64,000 nt of DNA from CAYRFF01 sp964423575. GTDB taxonomy: Bacteria; Bacteroidota; Bacteroidia; Chitinophagales; Saprospiraceae. The translations under genes were made by a program, and so were the position numbers. The stretch is from contig CAYRFF010000014.1 in assembly GCA_964423575.1 (NCBI GenBank), forward strand, positions 3,262 through 67,261, written 5' to 3'. Shown one piece after another: positions 16,656-25,285 of the stretch (positions are counted from its first letter, which is position 1; each line of letters starts with the position of its first letter). The notes beneath the pieces were generated by a model that had not been told where the DNA came from, ran no database searches, and worked only from the letters and a program-made list of their open reading frames with translations.

Positions 16656-19600
16656 CTACGCTGTTAATACTGTATATTCCCGGATATATTCGTTGACCAC
16701 CATTCTATTGATTTTTTCTGCGGTTTCATAATCCATAGAGATATTTTCCTGCTTTTTAAAGATGTCAACGACGAGTTTCATGACTGACTGCTTGAGAAAT
16801 TCTTCATTTAACACCATTTCTCTCTGTCCCTCTATATAGGAGTCCAGCTCTTCTTTTAATTTTGTCAATGCTTCATTCAACTTCATTTCCGTCGCATCCA
16901 ATGTTTGTTTTTCCATCAGCCGCTTATGTATGCGTGCATATTTTTCATCGTTGCGGTACTTGGCGCTGAGTAAGTTGTTCTTGCGATTCAGTTCATTGGA
17001 GAAGTCCAGAATAGAGGTTAGCTCCTTTGAGTTTTTCCGGATTTCTTCTCTTGTGATTTCCATCAAATTTTTCTTCTTGAATATCTCTTCCAGCTGATTC
17101 TTTAAATTGATGAACTCAATATCCTTTTTATCGATATTATCCCCGAGTGATTCTCTTGTCCTTCGCAAAAGCTCTCTGTACTCATCGGCAAGTGTCAGTT
17201 CTTCTTCTCCTACTTTGATAAACTGAAAGAGGATATTTTCAATGGCTTCATTCAGCAGAAACTGTGTTTCATCACTTCTTTCCAGACTGCTCAGCAGATT
17301 GAGATTATCAAGCCTGTTTCTCGCTTCAATCAATGCCTTGTTTAGCTTATTGAAATCCAATAGTTCTTTCAAGTTCTCGTAATCTGCCCCGATTGCTGCA
17401 TTTTTCAGTTCTCTGGCTCGATTAAGTGCTTTCACAAGCCGGTAAAGCTCGTTTTTATCATGGATTTCGCTTATTTGCCGGGAGAAAATTTCCAGATTCT
17501 CCAGGTCGTAATGAAACAGTGCTTCCTTGATTTCCCGGGCTGCTTGTTCTATTTCGTCCGGGGAGATAAACAGGTTTTCATAGTTTTTAAATTCATCGCC
17601 AAGCTGTTGCTGCAGCTCGTTGAAATACAGTTGATTAGTCCTGTCAAATGCCTTGGAAATGTCAGCAAAGTCAACGACATAACCGTATTTGAACTTCTTA
17701 TATGGTCTGTTTACACGTGTTAAAGTCTGCAAGAGATTGTGGTCTTGCACAACTCTCGCCAGATAGAGTTTCTTCAATCTATGCGCATCGAATCCTGTAA
17801 GCAGCATATTATAGACAAAAAGGAGATCGATTTCTCCCTTTTTAAATGCTTTTACCTGATCTTTTCGCGTTTCTGTATCATTTTCATCGTGTAGAATCAG
17901 TGCAGCAGTAAGTTTTGACTCATCAAAATAAGGGTTCTTACTTTTTTCTCCCCCTGCTGCGACACCTACCTCTACGTTAATAAATTTTTCTTCCGGATAT
18001 TTTTCTTTGAACTGCTCAAATAGTTCCCTTGCTTGTGCAGATGAATCACAGACAACCATTCCACCCAGAGAATCATCCCGATAATCTTTTCTGAACTGGA
18101 TTAAATCCTCCGTTATGTATTCCAGCATCGGCTTTACAAAGGAAGGATGCGCAAATACATCTGAAGTCTTGATTTCTCCCTTTATAATCTTGATGTCTTC
18201 CATGATTTTCTGCATCTGCATCCTGAAATTCCCTTGAATTTCTTCTCGGATAAGACGCAGAGTATAGCCGTCGGCAATCGACATATTGTAGTAGTACTTA
18301 TGGATATATTCCCCGAATATTGTCGTTGAAGCATGAGTTTTTGCAACTTCTTTTAACAATGGTGTTCCGGTCAATGCAATCATGATGGCATCTCTGTCGG
18401 AATTAATCAAATTAGCCAGGAAATTTCCGGTCGGATTATAACTGCGATGAGCTTCATCCAGGAAAAATATGCGCTGCACCTTGATATCGTATTCAGGGAG
18501 AGCTATCATTGAAGATTCTTCACTGAATTTATGGATATTAACAACGGTGATTTCCGGTTTTCCACTGTCGTTGTGCAATGCTCTTGTCTGCATAAATTCC
18601 CGTGCAAATTCATCGCGGGAATTCACCCTATTTACGATAAGGCCGCGATTGGAAAACTCAGTACTCGCCTGATTTAACAAATCCAGTCGATCAACAATAA
18701 AGTAAAACTTTGGGATGATGTTTTTCTTCTGAAAATAATCTGTCAGATGCTTTACATTGAAATAGGCAAGAGCTGTCTTCCCGGAGCCTTGTGTATGCCA
18801 GATAATGCCCCTTTTCTTCCCTTCGTCCAGTTTCTTGGCTATTGCTTTTGTACCAAATAGCTGGGGATATCGCATAATGTGTTTTTGTATCGTCTGCTTA
18901 CCATGTTTATCTTCAGCTCTCACATAAGCGATACCGTATCGGAGTATAAAAGCCAATCTTTCCCTTGTGAAAAGAGAAGTGAGAATACGATGTGTGGGCG
19001 TATTTTCATCCTTATTGGTCTTAAATTCCGCATTATGCTTTATCGTTATCAGGTTACTATCATGCAGAATGAAATTTTCCAATTCATCGTCCAAGGGAAT
19101 CAAGTTCTGCCTCACCGGGAAGTCCGGATCCTCTCTGAAGAAGTTAAAATTCAAGCTGCCATAAGCAGAACTCGCATAAAATGCTCCGAATAACGGATCG
19201 ATAACACCATCCTCGTACTCCATATTATTGGAAAAGACCATCAACTGAGTAACATTCACAAATCTCCTGAATTTCTTATTCTTAAAACGTTTATTCATCC
19301 GTTCCCGCTCTGCAAGAACGCCTTCTTTATTATGTGGTCGCTTTACTTCAATAAATACAAGCGGCATCCCATTGATAAGCAGGGTGATATCGGGACGAAA
19401 CTCGTCATCTTCGTTTTTACACGGTAATTCCGTTGTTACATGAAAGCTATTCCTCTCAAAGTTTTCAAAGTCGATGAGTTTGATTCCCGATGTAGAAACC
19501 AGTCTTTCATAGAATTTCTCTCCAAGGTCTTCATTATCGAGTTCCAGAGTAATATCCTGCAACAGCCTTTCATAATCTTCTCTTTGATATGCATTTCCGT

Positions 19601-19757
19601 TGATAGCTGTCAGGCTCTCCATGAATATTTCAGGAAAGATATTGCTTTCTCTTTCTCGTTTATGGTGTTCTGCCTGAGGAATATACCGGTACCCCAGCCG
19701 CGTAAGGTGCAGTAAGGCAGGAAGTTTTACCCTTGTATCCTCATTAAATTTTCCCAT
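16656..19757 (-). CDS. hsdR: Type I restriction endonuclease subunit R
   Basis: A 1033-residue motor and nuclease subunit. The N-terminal PD-(D/E)xK nuclease core shows RPD with Asp123 and the FIEVK motif with Glu137 and Lys139. The translocase has Walker A GSGKT at 324-328, the helicase motif DEAH, and SFII-type motifs ALTGTP and TLTRVNRP. A long helical C-terminal domain contacts the methyltransferase. The enzyme cuts unmodified DNA after ATP-driven translocation. It is the first gene of the leftward operon, and the promoter should lie in 19758-19939, shared with a divergent gene. Confidence 0.96.
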   Translation of the reverse strand: MGKFNEDTRVKLPALLHLTRLGYRYIPQAEHHKRERESNIFPEIFMESLTAINGNAYQREDYERLLQDITLELDNEDLGEKFYERLVSTSGIKLIDFENFERNSFHVTTELPCKNEDDEFRPDITLLINGMPLVFIEVKRPHNKEGVLAERERMNKRFKNKKFRRFVNVTQLMVFSNNMEYEDGVIDPLFGAFYASSAYGSLNFNFFREDPDFPVRQNLIPLDDELENFILHDSNLITIKHNAEFKTNKDENTPTHRILTSLFTRERLAFILRYGIAYVRAEDKHGKQTIQKHIMRYPQLFGTKAIAKKLDEGKKRGIIWHTQGSGKTALAYFNVKHLTDYFQKKNIIPKFYFIVDRLDLLNQASTEFSNRGLIVNRVNSRDEFAREFMQTRALHNDSGKPEITVVNIHKFSEESSMIALPEYDIKVQRIFFLDEAHRSYNPTGNFLANLINSDRDAIMIALTGTPLLKEVAKTHASTTIFGEYIHKYYYNMSIADGYTLRLIREEIQGNFRMQMQKIMEDIKIIKGEIKTSDVFAHPSFVKPMLEYITEDLIQFRKDYRDDSLGGMVVCDSSAQARELFEQFKEKYPEEKFINVEVGVAAGGEKSKNPYFDESKLTAALILHDENDTETRKDQVKAFKKGEIDLLFVYNMLLTGFDAHRLKKLYLARVVQDHNLLQTLTRVNRPYKKFKYGYVVDFADISKAFDRTNQLYFNELQQQLGDEFKNYENLFISPDEIEQAAREIKEALFHYDLENLEIFSRQISEIHDKNELYRLVKALNRARELKNAAIGADYENLKELLDFNKLNKALIEARNRLDNLNLLSSLERSDETQFLLNEAIENILFQFIKVGEEELTLADEYRELLRRTRESLGDNIDKKDIEFINLKNQLEEIFKKKNLMEITREEIRKNSKELTSILDFSNELNRKNNLLSAKYRNDEKYARIHKRLMEKQTLDATEMKLNEALTKLKEELDSYIEGQREMVLNEEFLKQSVMKLVVDIFKKQENISMDYETAEKINRMVVNEYIREYTVLTA

Positions 19758-19939
19758 TCACTATTTATATTCCCTTGTTTTTCCTCAATGAAACTCAATT
19801 TTAAGGAAAAATCTTCTATTTACAGTGATTTTACAACTTATCAATAGCAAAAAGCGTGAAAAGTCAAAAAATATGGAAATTAATATGCATATTGGGCAGT
19901 TCAATATGAATAAAATCTCTACTATAAAATTGAATTACT

Positions 19940-20815
19940 ATGACTCAGGAAGAAAAAGATATAAAACTCTACAATGAAGCTTTCAACTACTTGGTTGGTT
20001 TAAAAGATAGAAATAAAAAAGGTTCGGTAATAGATAAGGAAGATATCGTTTCTCATTTGGAACCAAAACTTAAGAAACCTGAAGATTTCAAAATCATCTA
20101 TGAGCGACTCTGTGAAACCGGGCAAAATCATTCAATGTTTTCCAATGTAATTGGAGGATCTATCGGAGGATTTGAGAATTTGGAAGGAGTGTTATGTGGT
20201 TTTAATCCTTATGATGTTCTTGAAGAATATAAAGGAGATGAAGTCAAGAATTTTCTTCAAAAAGTTAAGATTACTTTTAATAAAGATGATTCAATAATGG
20301 AAGAAGGGAGCATTTGGACAAGATATGCAAAAACGGTTTTTGATGTTGCACACTTTATTACACTCTATAACCATCCCAGTGATTTTTATAAAATGGCAAA
20401 TTCTCTTACAGAAAATCCCAAAACTGCTATATCACTCCCTCTATACATTGCAAGCCAAATCAGAGGAATTGGCTTTACACTAGCTTGCGATTTTATAAAA
20501 GAGCTTGGATTTGTTAATTTTGGTAAGCCTGATGTTCACATAAAAGAAATATTTAAAGCCCTAGGCTTTATTGAGAAATCTGGAAATGATATGAGAGAAA
20601 ATCTTGATAGTATAAATGTTCTTTCCAGAATCGCTGACACTGTCCGTAAAACTTCTGGTCAAGATAAGGTAACTCCTTATGCAGTAGATAAAGTTCTTTG
20701 GCTAATAGGTAGCGGGAACTTCTATAAAACGCAACAAAGGACTGGAAACAATAGAAACCGTTTTGTTGAGTACATGCAAAAAAAGTTTCCTGAATTTAAT
20801 AGTGGTAAAAAGTAG
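19940..20815 (+). CDS. HhH-GPD-like protein divergent from hsdR
   Basis: A 291-residue soluble protein with no name I can assign. Residues about 172-205 (IRGIGFTLACDFIKELGF, then FGKPDVHIKEIFKALGF) resemble the helix-hairpin-helix plus aspartate region of HhH-GPD DNA glycosylases, where a GIG-type hairpin precedes a catalytic Asp (here perhaps Asp196 in KPDVH). A second helical part and a basic C terminus follow. The gene is divergent from hsdR across a 182-base gap and is AT-rich like the other accessory genes. A DNA repair or base-excision defence role is inference from the motif and location. Confidence 0.7.
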   Translation: MTQEEKDIKLYNEAFNYLVGLKDRNKKGSVIDKEDIVSHLEPKLKKPEDFKIIYERLCETGQNHSMFSNVIGGSIGGFENLEGVLCGFNPYDVLEEYKGDEVKNFLQKVKITFNKDDSIMEEGSIWTRYAKTVFDVAHFITLYNHPSDFYKMANSLTENPKTAISLPLYIASQIRGIGFTLACDFIKELGFVNFGKPDVHIKEIFKALGFIEKSGNDMRENLDSINVLSRIADTVRKTSGQDKVTPYAVDKVLWLIGSGNFYKTQQRTGNNRNRFVEYMQKKFPEFNSGKK

Positions 20816-20975
20816 TGGGTTCAGGTTTTAAAGAATAGCATTCCACCTCATACCCAGTGAAATAACTAAGCAACACATCAACCATTTAATTGGGAAAAGT
20901 TTGACTGCAGAGTGCTACGTTGAGGTCCACGAAATGCAGTCACATTAGCTTAGCTATGCAGTTAAAGTAATTATA

Positions 20976-20993
20976 CGACTACAATAGTAGTCG
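20976..20993. repeat. Short hairpin CGACTAC-AATA-GTAGTCG
   Basis: A perfect 7-bp stem followed by CTGTAGG. It is related to the hairpins at 21491 and 21540, which have the same layout and a following CANTAGGTT. Confidence 0.6.
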
Positions 20994-21118
20994 CTGTAGG
21001 CTTTCTTGTCTCAGAACAACAGATCCTCTCCTAGATACCCCTAGTAGGATTCCTATTTACAAATTCCTGCTTTGCATCAACGAAAACACCTTAACAATTA
21101 CAATTATCCTTGTTTTAG

Positions 21119-21196
21119 AACTCGGTGCATCATCTTTTTCTATAACCTAGGGCTTCTAAACGCAGGTTATGGGGAAAGACAGGAGATTACTGTGGA
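21119..21196. repeat. Conserved-flank hairpin element, copy B
   Basis: AACTCGGTG (21119), CATCTTT (21131, the same 12-base offset as copy A), a hairpin around ATAACCT/AGGTTAT (21142-21170), AGGAGATT (21181) and GTGGA (21192, the same 11-base offset). The stem sequence differs fully from copy A at 8855-8915. Confidence 0.65.
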
Positions 21197-21490
21197 GTTG
21201 AAAGAGAATGTGTCAAACCTACTGCGACACTCTCCGAGGTCGTATGTATTTGTATACTATTTTCTAACCTAATGTGACTTCTTTTACCCCGTGAAATTAT
21301 AACACAATATTTCACTAGGGCCGAAGTCAATTCATAGAGTAAATGCAACTCTTCATTCCGCCAAGGCAGGTAACTTTATAGAGTAAGATGTCCGCAGCTA
21401 TGGTGAAATGGCACAGCCTTCTGCCTCTGGCAGATATTTCATAGAGTATACGCGGACACATTATGTTAAAAGAACATTGCAGTAATAAAT

Positions 21491-21566
21491 CGATTGCAGA
21501 GCAATCGCATTAGGTTAGTATGCATATTGAGGAATCAATCGACTACAGAGTAGTCGCAGTAGGTTT
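21491..21566. repeat. Pair of hairpins with identical AGA loop and compensatory stems
   Basis: CGATTGC-AGA-GCAATCG at 21491-21507 and CGACTAC-AGA-GTAGTCG at 21540-21556. Both are followed by CA[T/G]TAGGTT. Paired changes keep both stems perfect. Confidence 0.65.
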
Positions 21567-21632
21567 ATCATGAATAAAACATAGAATTGATTGCTAAACA
21601 GCGCACGAACCCAGTAGTAAAAGATTCTTCCA

Positions 21633-21666
21633 TCTATCGCCCCGGGATTAATCCCAGGGCAATAGA
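21633..21666. repeat. GCCCCGGGATT/AATCCCAGGGC palindrome
   Basis: A near-perfect 22-bp inverted repeat (21639-21660, one mismatch), extended by CTAT/ATAG on each side. It is a compact relative of the element at 6391-6480. Confidence 0.55.
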
Positions 21667-21715
21667 TATATATTCCCTATTAAAACCTCCCGATCTCAAC
21701 CTTAAACTCAACCTG

Positions 21716-21781
21716 GGTCCCTGAGCGATGTACTGAGGAAGCGAAGCGCACTCGAAGGCGGACCCTGAGGTACTCGAAGGG
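21716..21781. repeat. CCCTGAG/TCGAAGGG-type intergenic repeat
   Basis: GGTCCCTGAG and GCGGACCCTGAGGTACTCGAAGGG form an imperfect hairpin directly after the glutathione peroxidase gene (which ends at 21787 on the minus strand). Elements with this CCTGAG...TCGAAGGG core are common intergenic repeats in many bacteria. Confidence 0.5.
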
Positions 21782-21786
21782 CAAAC

Positions 21787-22323
21787 TTACAACATCCCCT
21801 CTATCTCCGCCATCACATCCTTATCTATAAGGCGAGTCTTGGGCGAAATGCTTTTCACGACATTGCCGTTTTTGTCGACGATGAATTTCTGGAAATTCCA
21901 GCTGACTTTATCTCCTGTGATACTTGTAAGCTCCTTGTATAAAGGGTGAGCTTTCTTGCCCTTAACATGAATTTTCTCTGTTAATGGGAAGGTAACGCCA
22001 TAATTCGTCTGGCAGAATTCAACGATTTCCATTCCTTCCAGAGGTTCCTGGCCTAGAAAATCATTGGATGGGAAACCGATAATCTGAAGTCCCTGATCTC
22101 CATATTTTTCCTGTATTTCCTGAAGGTCTCCCAGCTGTGGAGTCAAGCCACATTTACTAGCTGTATTCACTAGAATAAGTGTTTTACCACTATAATCAGC
22201 AAGGGTAAAGGATTCACCTTCTATCGTTTTTAGTTCAATATCTGTAATATTCATCTGTGCATTAATATTTGTGGAAACTATTTGAAACAGCACAATCGCT
22301 GCCATCATCATTGTAGTCTTCAT
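21787..22323 (-). CDS. Glutathione peroxidase-family thiol peroxidase, exported
   Basis: A 178-residue protein with an N-terminal signal-like segment ending at NAQ (residue 23), so it is probably periplasmic. The catalytic Cys58 sits in NTASKCGLTPQ, matching the NVASxCGxT motif. The Trp motif is WNFQKFIV, and the FPCNQF loop reads FPSNDF, so the second conserved Cys is Ser here. These bacterial enzymes usually reduce hydroperoxides with thioredoxin rather than glutathione. No partner gene lies next to it, and a repeat field follows its 3' end. Confidence 0.93.
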   Translation of the reverse strand: MKTTMMMAAIVLFQIVSTNINAQMNITDIELKTIEGESFTLADYSGKTLILVNTASKCGLTPQLGDLQEIQEKYGDQGLQIIGFPSNDFLGQEPLEGMEIVEFCQTNYGVTFPLTEKIHVKGKKAHPLYKELTSITGDKVSWNFQKFIVDKNGNVVKSISPKTRLIDKDVMAEIEGML

Positions 22324-22506
22324 TTTTCTGAAATGTTTAAAAGAAATTCACGATTTCTGCTTCTATGCAACGATAGTGCGCACATTCTGTTCAATATTCA
22401 CGGTACTAATCACTTCCGAATACAGGTATTCCACCCGGATTAAAAAACCGGAGCTTTGACTATACGACCTTATTTAACTTCTGATATGTGGGATAAAATT
22501 AAAAAA

Positions 22507-22668
22507 CTAGCGCCTGCCGGTAATAAAGTTATATATGATAATAATCAGTGCGATAACCAGTAGAATATGAATAAGTTTGCTATCAGCCATTCCGCCTCCA
22601 ACTCCTAGAAGACCTAGTAACCAAATAATTATACACACAACTGCGACAAGCCATAAAAGCGATCTCAT
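22507..22668 (-). CDS. Lmo0937 family small membrane protein
   Basis: A 53-codon gene, easily missed because of its length. The protein begins MRSLLWLVAVVCIIIWLLGLLGVGGG and ends IHILLVIALIIIIYNFITGRR (two separate segments), giving two hydrophobic helices joined by a short ADSK turn. This matches the Lmo0937 family, with its conserved WLLG, LIHILLVIA and YN-TGRR pattern. The family has no established function. The ATG is at 22668 and the TAG stop at 22507-22509. It stands alone between the peroxidase and the RlmI-like gene, with AT-rich flanks. Confidence 0.85.
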   Translation of the reverse strand: MRSLLWLVAVVCIIIWLLGLLGVGGGMADSKLIHILLVIALIIIIYNFITGRR

Positions 22669-22850
22669 ATTAATAAGTTTAATTTTATAAAACTGTATAT
22701 CTCGAGGAATATACGGCTTAAATCTGACATTATTATAATTTTCTAACAGTTAATAGACAAAAACAGACTTTAATTCTAGCACCCCGACTTTTAGTGATAC
22801 ATTAAAATCGAAGACAAATAAAGCTTACCTTCGCAGCAGAACTTTAAAGA

Positions 22851-24062
22851 ATGATTATGCAATCCGTCGGCAGACTAGCAGTTAAATTGACCAATAAGGC
22901 TGAACAAATCATCAGACGCGGGCATCCGTGGGTGTTTTCAGACAGCATTTCCAAGATTAAACCGGAGGGAAAAACAGGAGACATCACCATCCTCTTCAGC
23001 CGCCGAAGTAACGAAGTCTTCGCTGTAGGTCTATACGATGCAGAATCCGCTGTCAGGATAAAAATCATCCATCGAGGCGGTCCTGCTCAAATTGACTCCA
23101 ACTTCTTCAAAGAAAAGGTTATGCAAGCATACGAACTGAGGAAGCCACTCCTGAGCACCGATACCAATGCCTATCGCCTCATCTTCGGTGAAAACGATGA
23201 CTTTCCTGGCTTTATCTGCGACATCTATGATAGTGTGGCGGTAGTGAAACTTTATTCGACGATATGGCTGCCATATCTGGAAATGATAACCGAACATATC
23301 CGAGAAATCAGCAGTGCCCGCTCTATCATTCTGCGCATGAGCAGAAATCTCCAGAAGTTGAATTTGAAATGTCGAGAGGGTGAGATTCTCTATGGCGAAT
23401 TACAGAGTCCTGATGTCATTTTCAAAGAGCATGGACTGAAATTTGTCGCAAATGTGTTTCTGGGGCATAAGACCGGATTTTTCCTCGATCACCGTGCTAA
23501 CAGACGTAAGATCGGGCAGTTATCCAAGGGGAAATCAGTGTTGGATGTCTTTTCCTATAATGGGGGATTTTCCGTACATGCACTTGCAGGGGGAGCAAGC
23601 GAAGTGACGAGCCTGGACATAAGTGTGCAAGCGCTGGAACTCGCCAGGCATAATGCAGAGTTAAATCCGCACAAGGGCAAGCATCTTACAATTTCAGGAG
23701 ACGCTTTTCAGGCTCTTAAAACATTGATAAAACAAGGGAAAAGTTACGATATTGTAGTAATAGATCCGCCATCCTTTGCTAAAAGTGAGAAAGAAGTACC
23801 TACAGCACTCGTTAAATATGCTGAACTGGCGGAACTAGGTGCAGAACTGACGGCCAGAAACGGTTTACTCGTGCTAGCTTCCTGTTCCTCACGTATAAAA
23901 GCAGACGAATTTAAGCAAGTTCATAGAGAGACTTTTGCAAGGCTGGATAAAAGATTTTCACTGCTTGACTTTACGGAACACGATATTGATCATCCGGTTA
24001 AATATGAAGAAGGGGCATATCTGAAAACGGCATATTATTCTTTAGCTAAAAATCATAAATAA
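22851..24062 (+). CDS. rlmI: RlmI-like 23S rRNA (cytosine-5) methyltransferase
   Basis: A 403-residue class I AdoMet methyltransferase of the RlmI type, which makes m5C1962 in 23S rRNA in E. coli. It has an N-terminal PUA domain (RRGHPWVFSDSI), a central RlmI-like fold with GHKTGFFLDHR, the AdoMet site DVFSYNGGFSVHA, motif IV DPPSFAKS and the catalytic-Cys motif LASCS. The start may be 22851 or the ATG six bases later. A TACCTTCG box at 22826-22833 is close to the TAnnTTTG promoter consensus. The protein family is clear; the exact rRNA position is by analogy. Confidence 0.9.
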   Translation: MIMQSVGRLAVKLTNKAEQIIRRGHPWVFSDSISKIKPEGKTGDITILFSRRSNEVFAVGLYDAESAVRIKIIHRGGPAQIDSNFFKEKVMQAYELRKPLLSTDTNAYRLIFGENDDFPGFICDIYDSVAVVKLYSTIWLPYLEMITEHIREISSARSIILRMSRNLQKLNLKCREGEILYGELQSPDVIFKEHGLKFVANVFLGHKTGFFLDHRANRRKIGQLSKGKSVLDVFSYNGGFSVHALAGGASEVTSLDISVQALELARHNAELNPHKGKHLTISGDAFQALKTLIKQGKSYDIVVIDPPSFAKSEKEVPTALVKYAELAELGAELTARNGLLVLASCSSRIKADEFKQVHRETFARLDKRFSLLDFTEHDIDHPVKYEEGAYLKTAYYSLAKNHK

Positions 24063-24116
24063 TCGATTTCCCGGGGAGAGAATCAACCATTGCCCAAGAA
24101 TATTCTTGAGCGTAGT

Positions 24117-25196
24117 TCACAGCCACCTTTTCCGGCGGAAATACCAGAGCATAAACAAGAGAATAAGCAGCATAAATCCGAGAACTACAAAGTAGGCATA
24201 TTTATACTCCAGCTCCGGCATGTAAACGAAGTTCATTCCATATACACCCGCGATAAAAGTAAGCGGGATAAAGATACTCGCCATAATGGTCAACACCTTC
24301 ATCACCTCATTCATCTTATTATTAATCGTCGCCAGATAAATCTCCATTAAACTCCAGATTATTTCCCGATAAACGTCTACATTTTCAGAGACCTCCAGGA
24401 TATGTCCACCGAGATTCTTAAGGTATTTCCGGACTCGTTTCTCAATGAATTTATGCTCGGTTTTCTCAAGCTGTTTAATCATCTCCTTCAGAGGTTGAAC
24501 AGCTCTTTTGATTCTCATGATTTCATATTTCAACTCCTGGATATCTTCAGTAATATCAGCGTCCGGGTTCTCTCCAAAGAGTTCGTTTTCCAGTGACTCT
24601 GCCTTCCCCGCAATATTATCCACTACTATATAGTAATCATCGACAATAGCGTCTAGAATGGAAAACATAAGATAATCGGCTCCACCTTCCCTTATCCGCC
24701 CTTTAGCGAGCTCAATCCTCGACTTAAGATTATCAAACACTGGCGTATCCACTTCCTGAAAACTGATTATAAGTTTGTCTCTGAGAATCAGGCCGAAGTG
24801 TTCAGTATTGAATTTATTGTTTTCGCCGTAGTATGGAATTTTCAGGCTGAGAAAAATATAATTCTCATTTTCTTCAATTTTAGGCCTTTGCTGGGTATTA
24901 ACAACGCTTTCCAGCGTCAACGGGTGGATATGAAAGCTTTCTCCGAGCTGTTTAATCACTGCCGTATTATTCAGGCCTTTTACACTTATCCAGCTTGTGT
25001 TTTCGCTTTGCGCAAATGTAGAGAGGCTCGCTATATCATCAACTTGACTATAGGTGTAGTTCTCAGCTGAATATTGAGTAATCTCAACTGTAGTATCAAT
25101 TTCCTTCTGTCCTACATAGGTAACTTTCCCCGGAATCTGATGTAAATCCGGGTATTTTGTACGAAAAAACAAAAATCTTGACCTCTTCTCTTTCAT
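24117..25196 (-). CDS. corA: CorA-type magnesium/cobalt transporter
   Basis: A 359-residue inner-membrane divalent-cation channel. It has the large N-terminal cytoplasmic domain, a long helical stalk and two C-terminal transmembrane helices (about 295-317 and 328-350). The signature YGMNF lies at the end of the first membrane helix and is followed by an acidic-containing loop (MPELEYKY). The C terminus is basic (RRKRWL). It converges with the RlmI-like gene and lies downstream of priA on the same strand, with 89 bases between. Confidence 0.95.
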   Translation of the reverse strand: MKEKRSRFLFFRTKYPDLHQIPGKVTYVGQKEIDTTVEITQYSAENYTYSQVDDIASLSTFAQSENTSWISVKGLNNTAVIKQLGESFHIHPLTLESVVNTQQRPKIEENENYIFLSLKIPYYGENNKFNTEHFGLILRDKLIISFQEVDTPVFDNLKSRIELAKGRIREGGADYLMFSILDAIVDDYYIVVDNIAGKAESLENELFGENPDADITEDIQELKYEIMRIKRAVQPLKEMIKQLEKTEHKFIEKRVRKYLKNLGGHILEVSENVDVYREIIWSLMEIYLATINNKMNEVMKVLTIMASIFIPLTFIAGVYGMNFVYMPELEYKYAYFVVLGFMLLILLFMLWYFRRKRWL

Positions 25197-25285
25197 CGCT
25201 TACAATGAGTAAAACAATTGTTTGGGTGAACAATCTAAAGAAATTTCTTAGATAGATTGTAAGAAAGCCGCATTTTATCAATCCA

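Larger units (their letters stand above)
20816..21786. other. Second repeat-rich intergenic field, about 970 bases
   Basis: No credible gene is present. The field holds short hairpins with covarying stems (20976-20993, 21491-21507, 21540-21556), the second conserved-flank element (21119-21196), three TTYATAGAGTA motifs (near 21331, 21375 and 21438), the CCCCGGGATT palindrome (21633-21666) and a GGGTCC/GGACCC element (21716-21781). The open frame 21072-21272 crosses the conserved-flank element and looks non-coding. Confidence 0.75.

Noticed and set aside
21072..21272. Open frame of 66 codons
   Set aside because: It crosses the conserved-flank hairpin element and has no recognisable protein.
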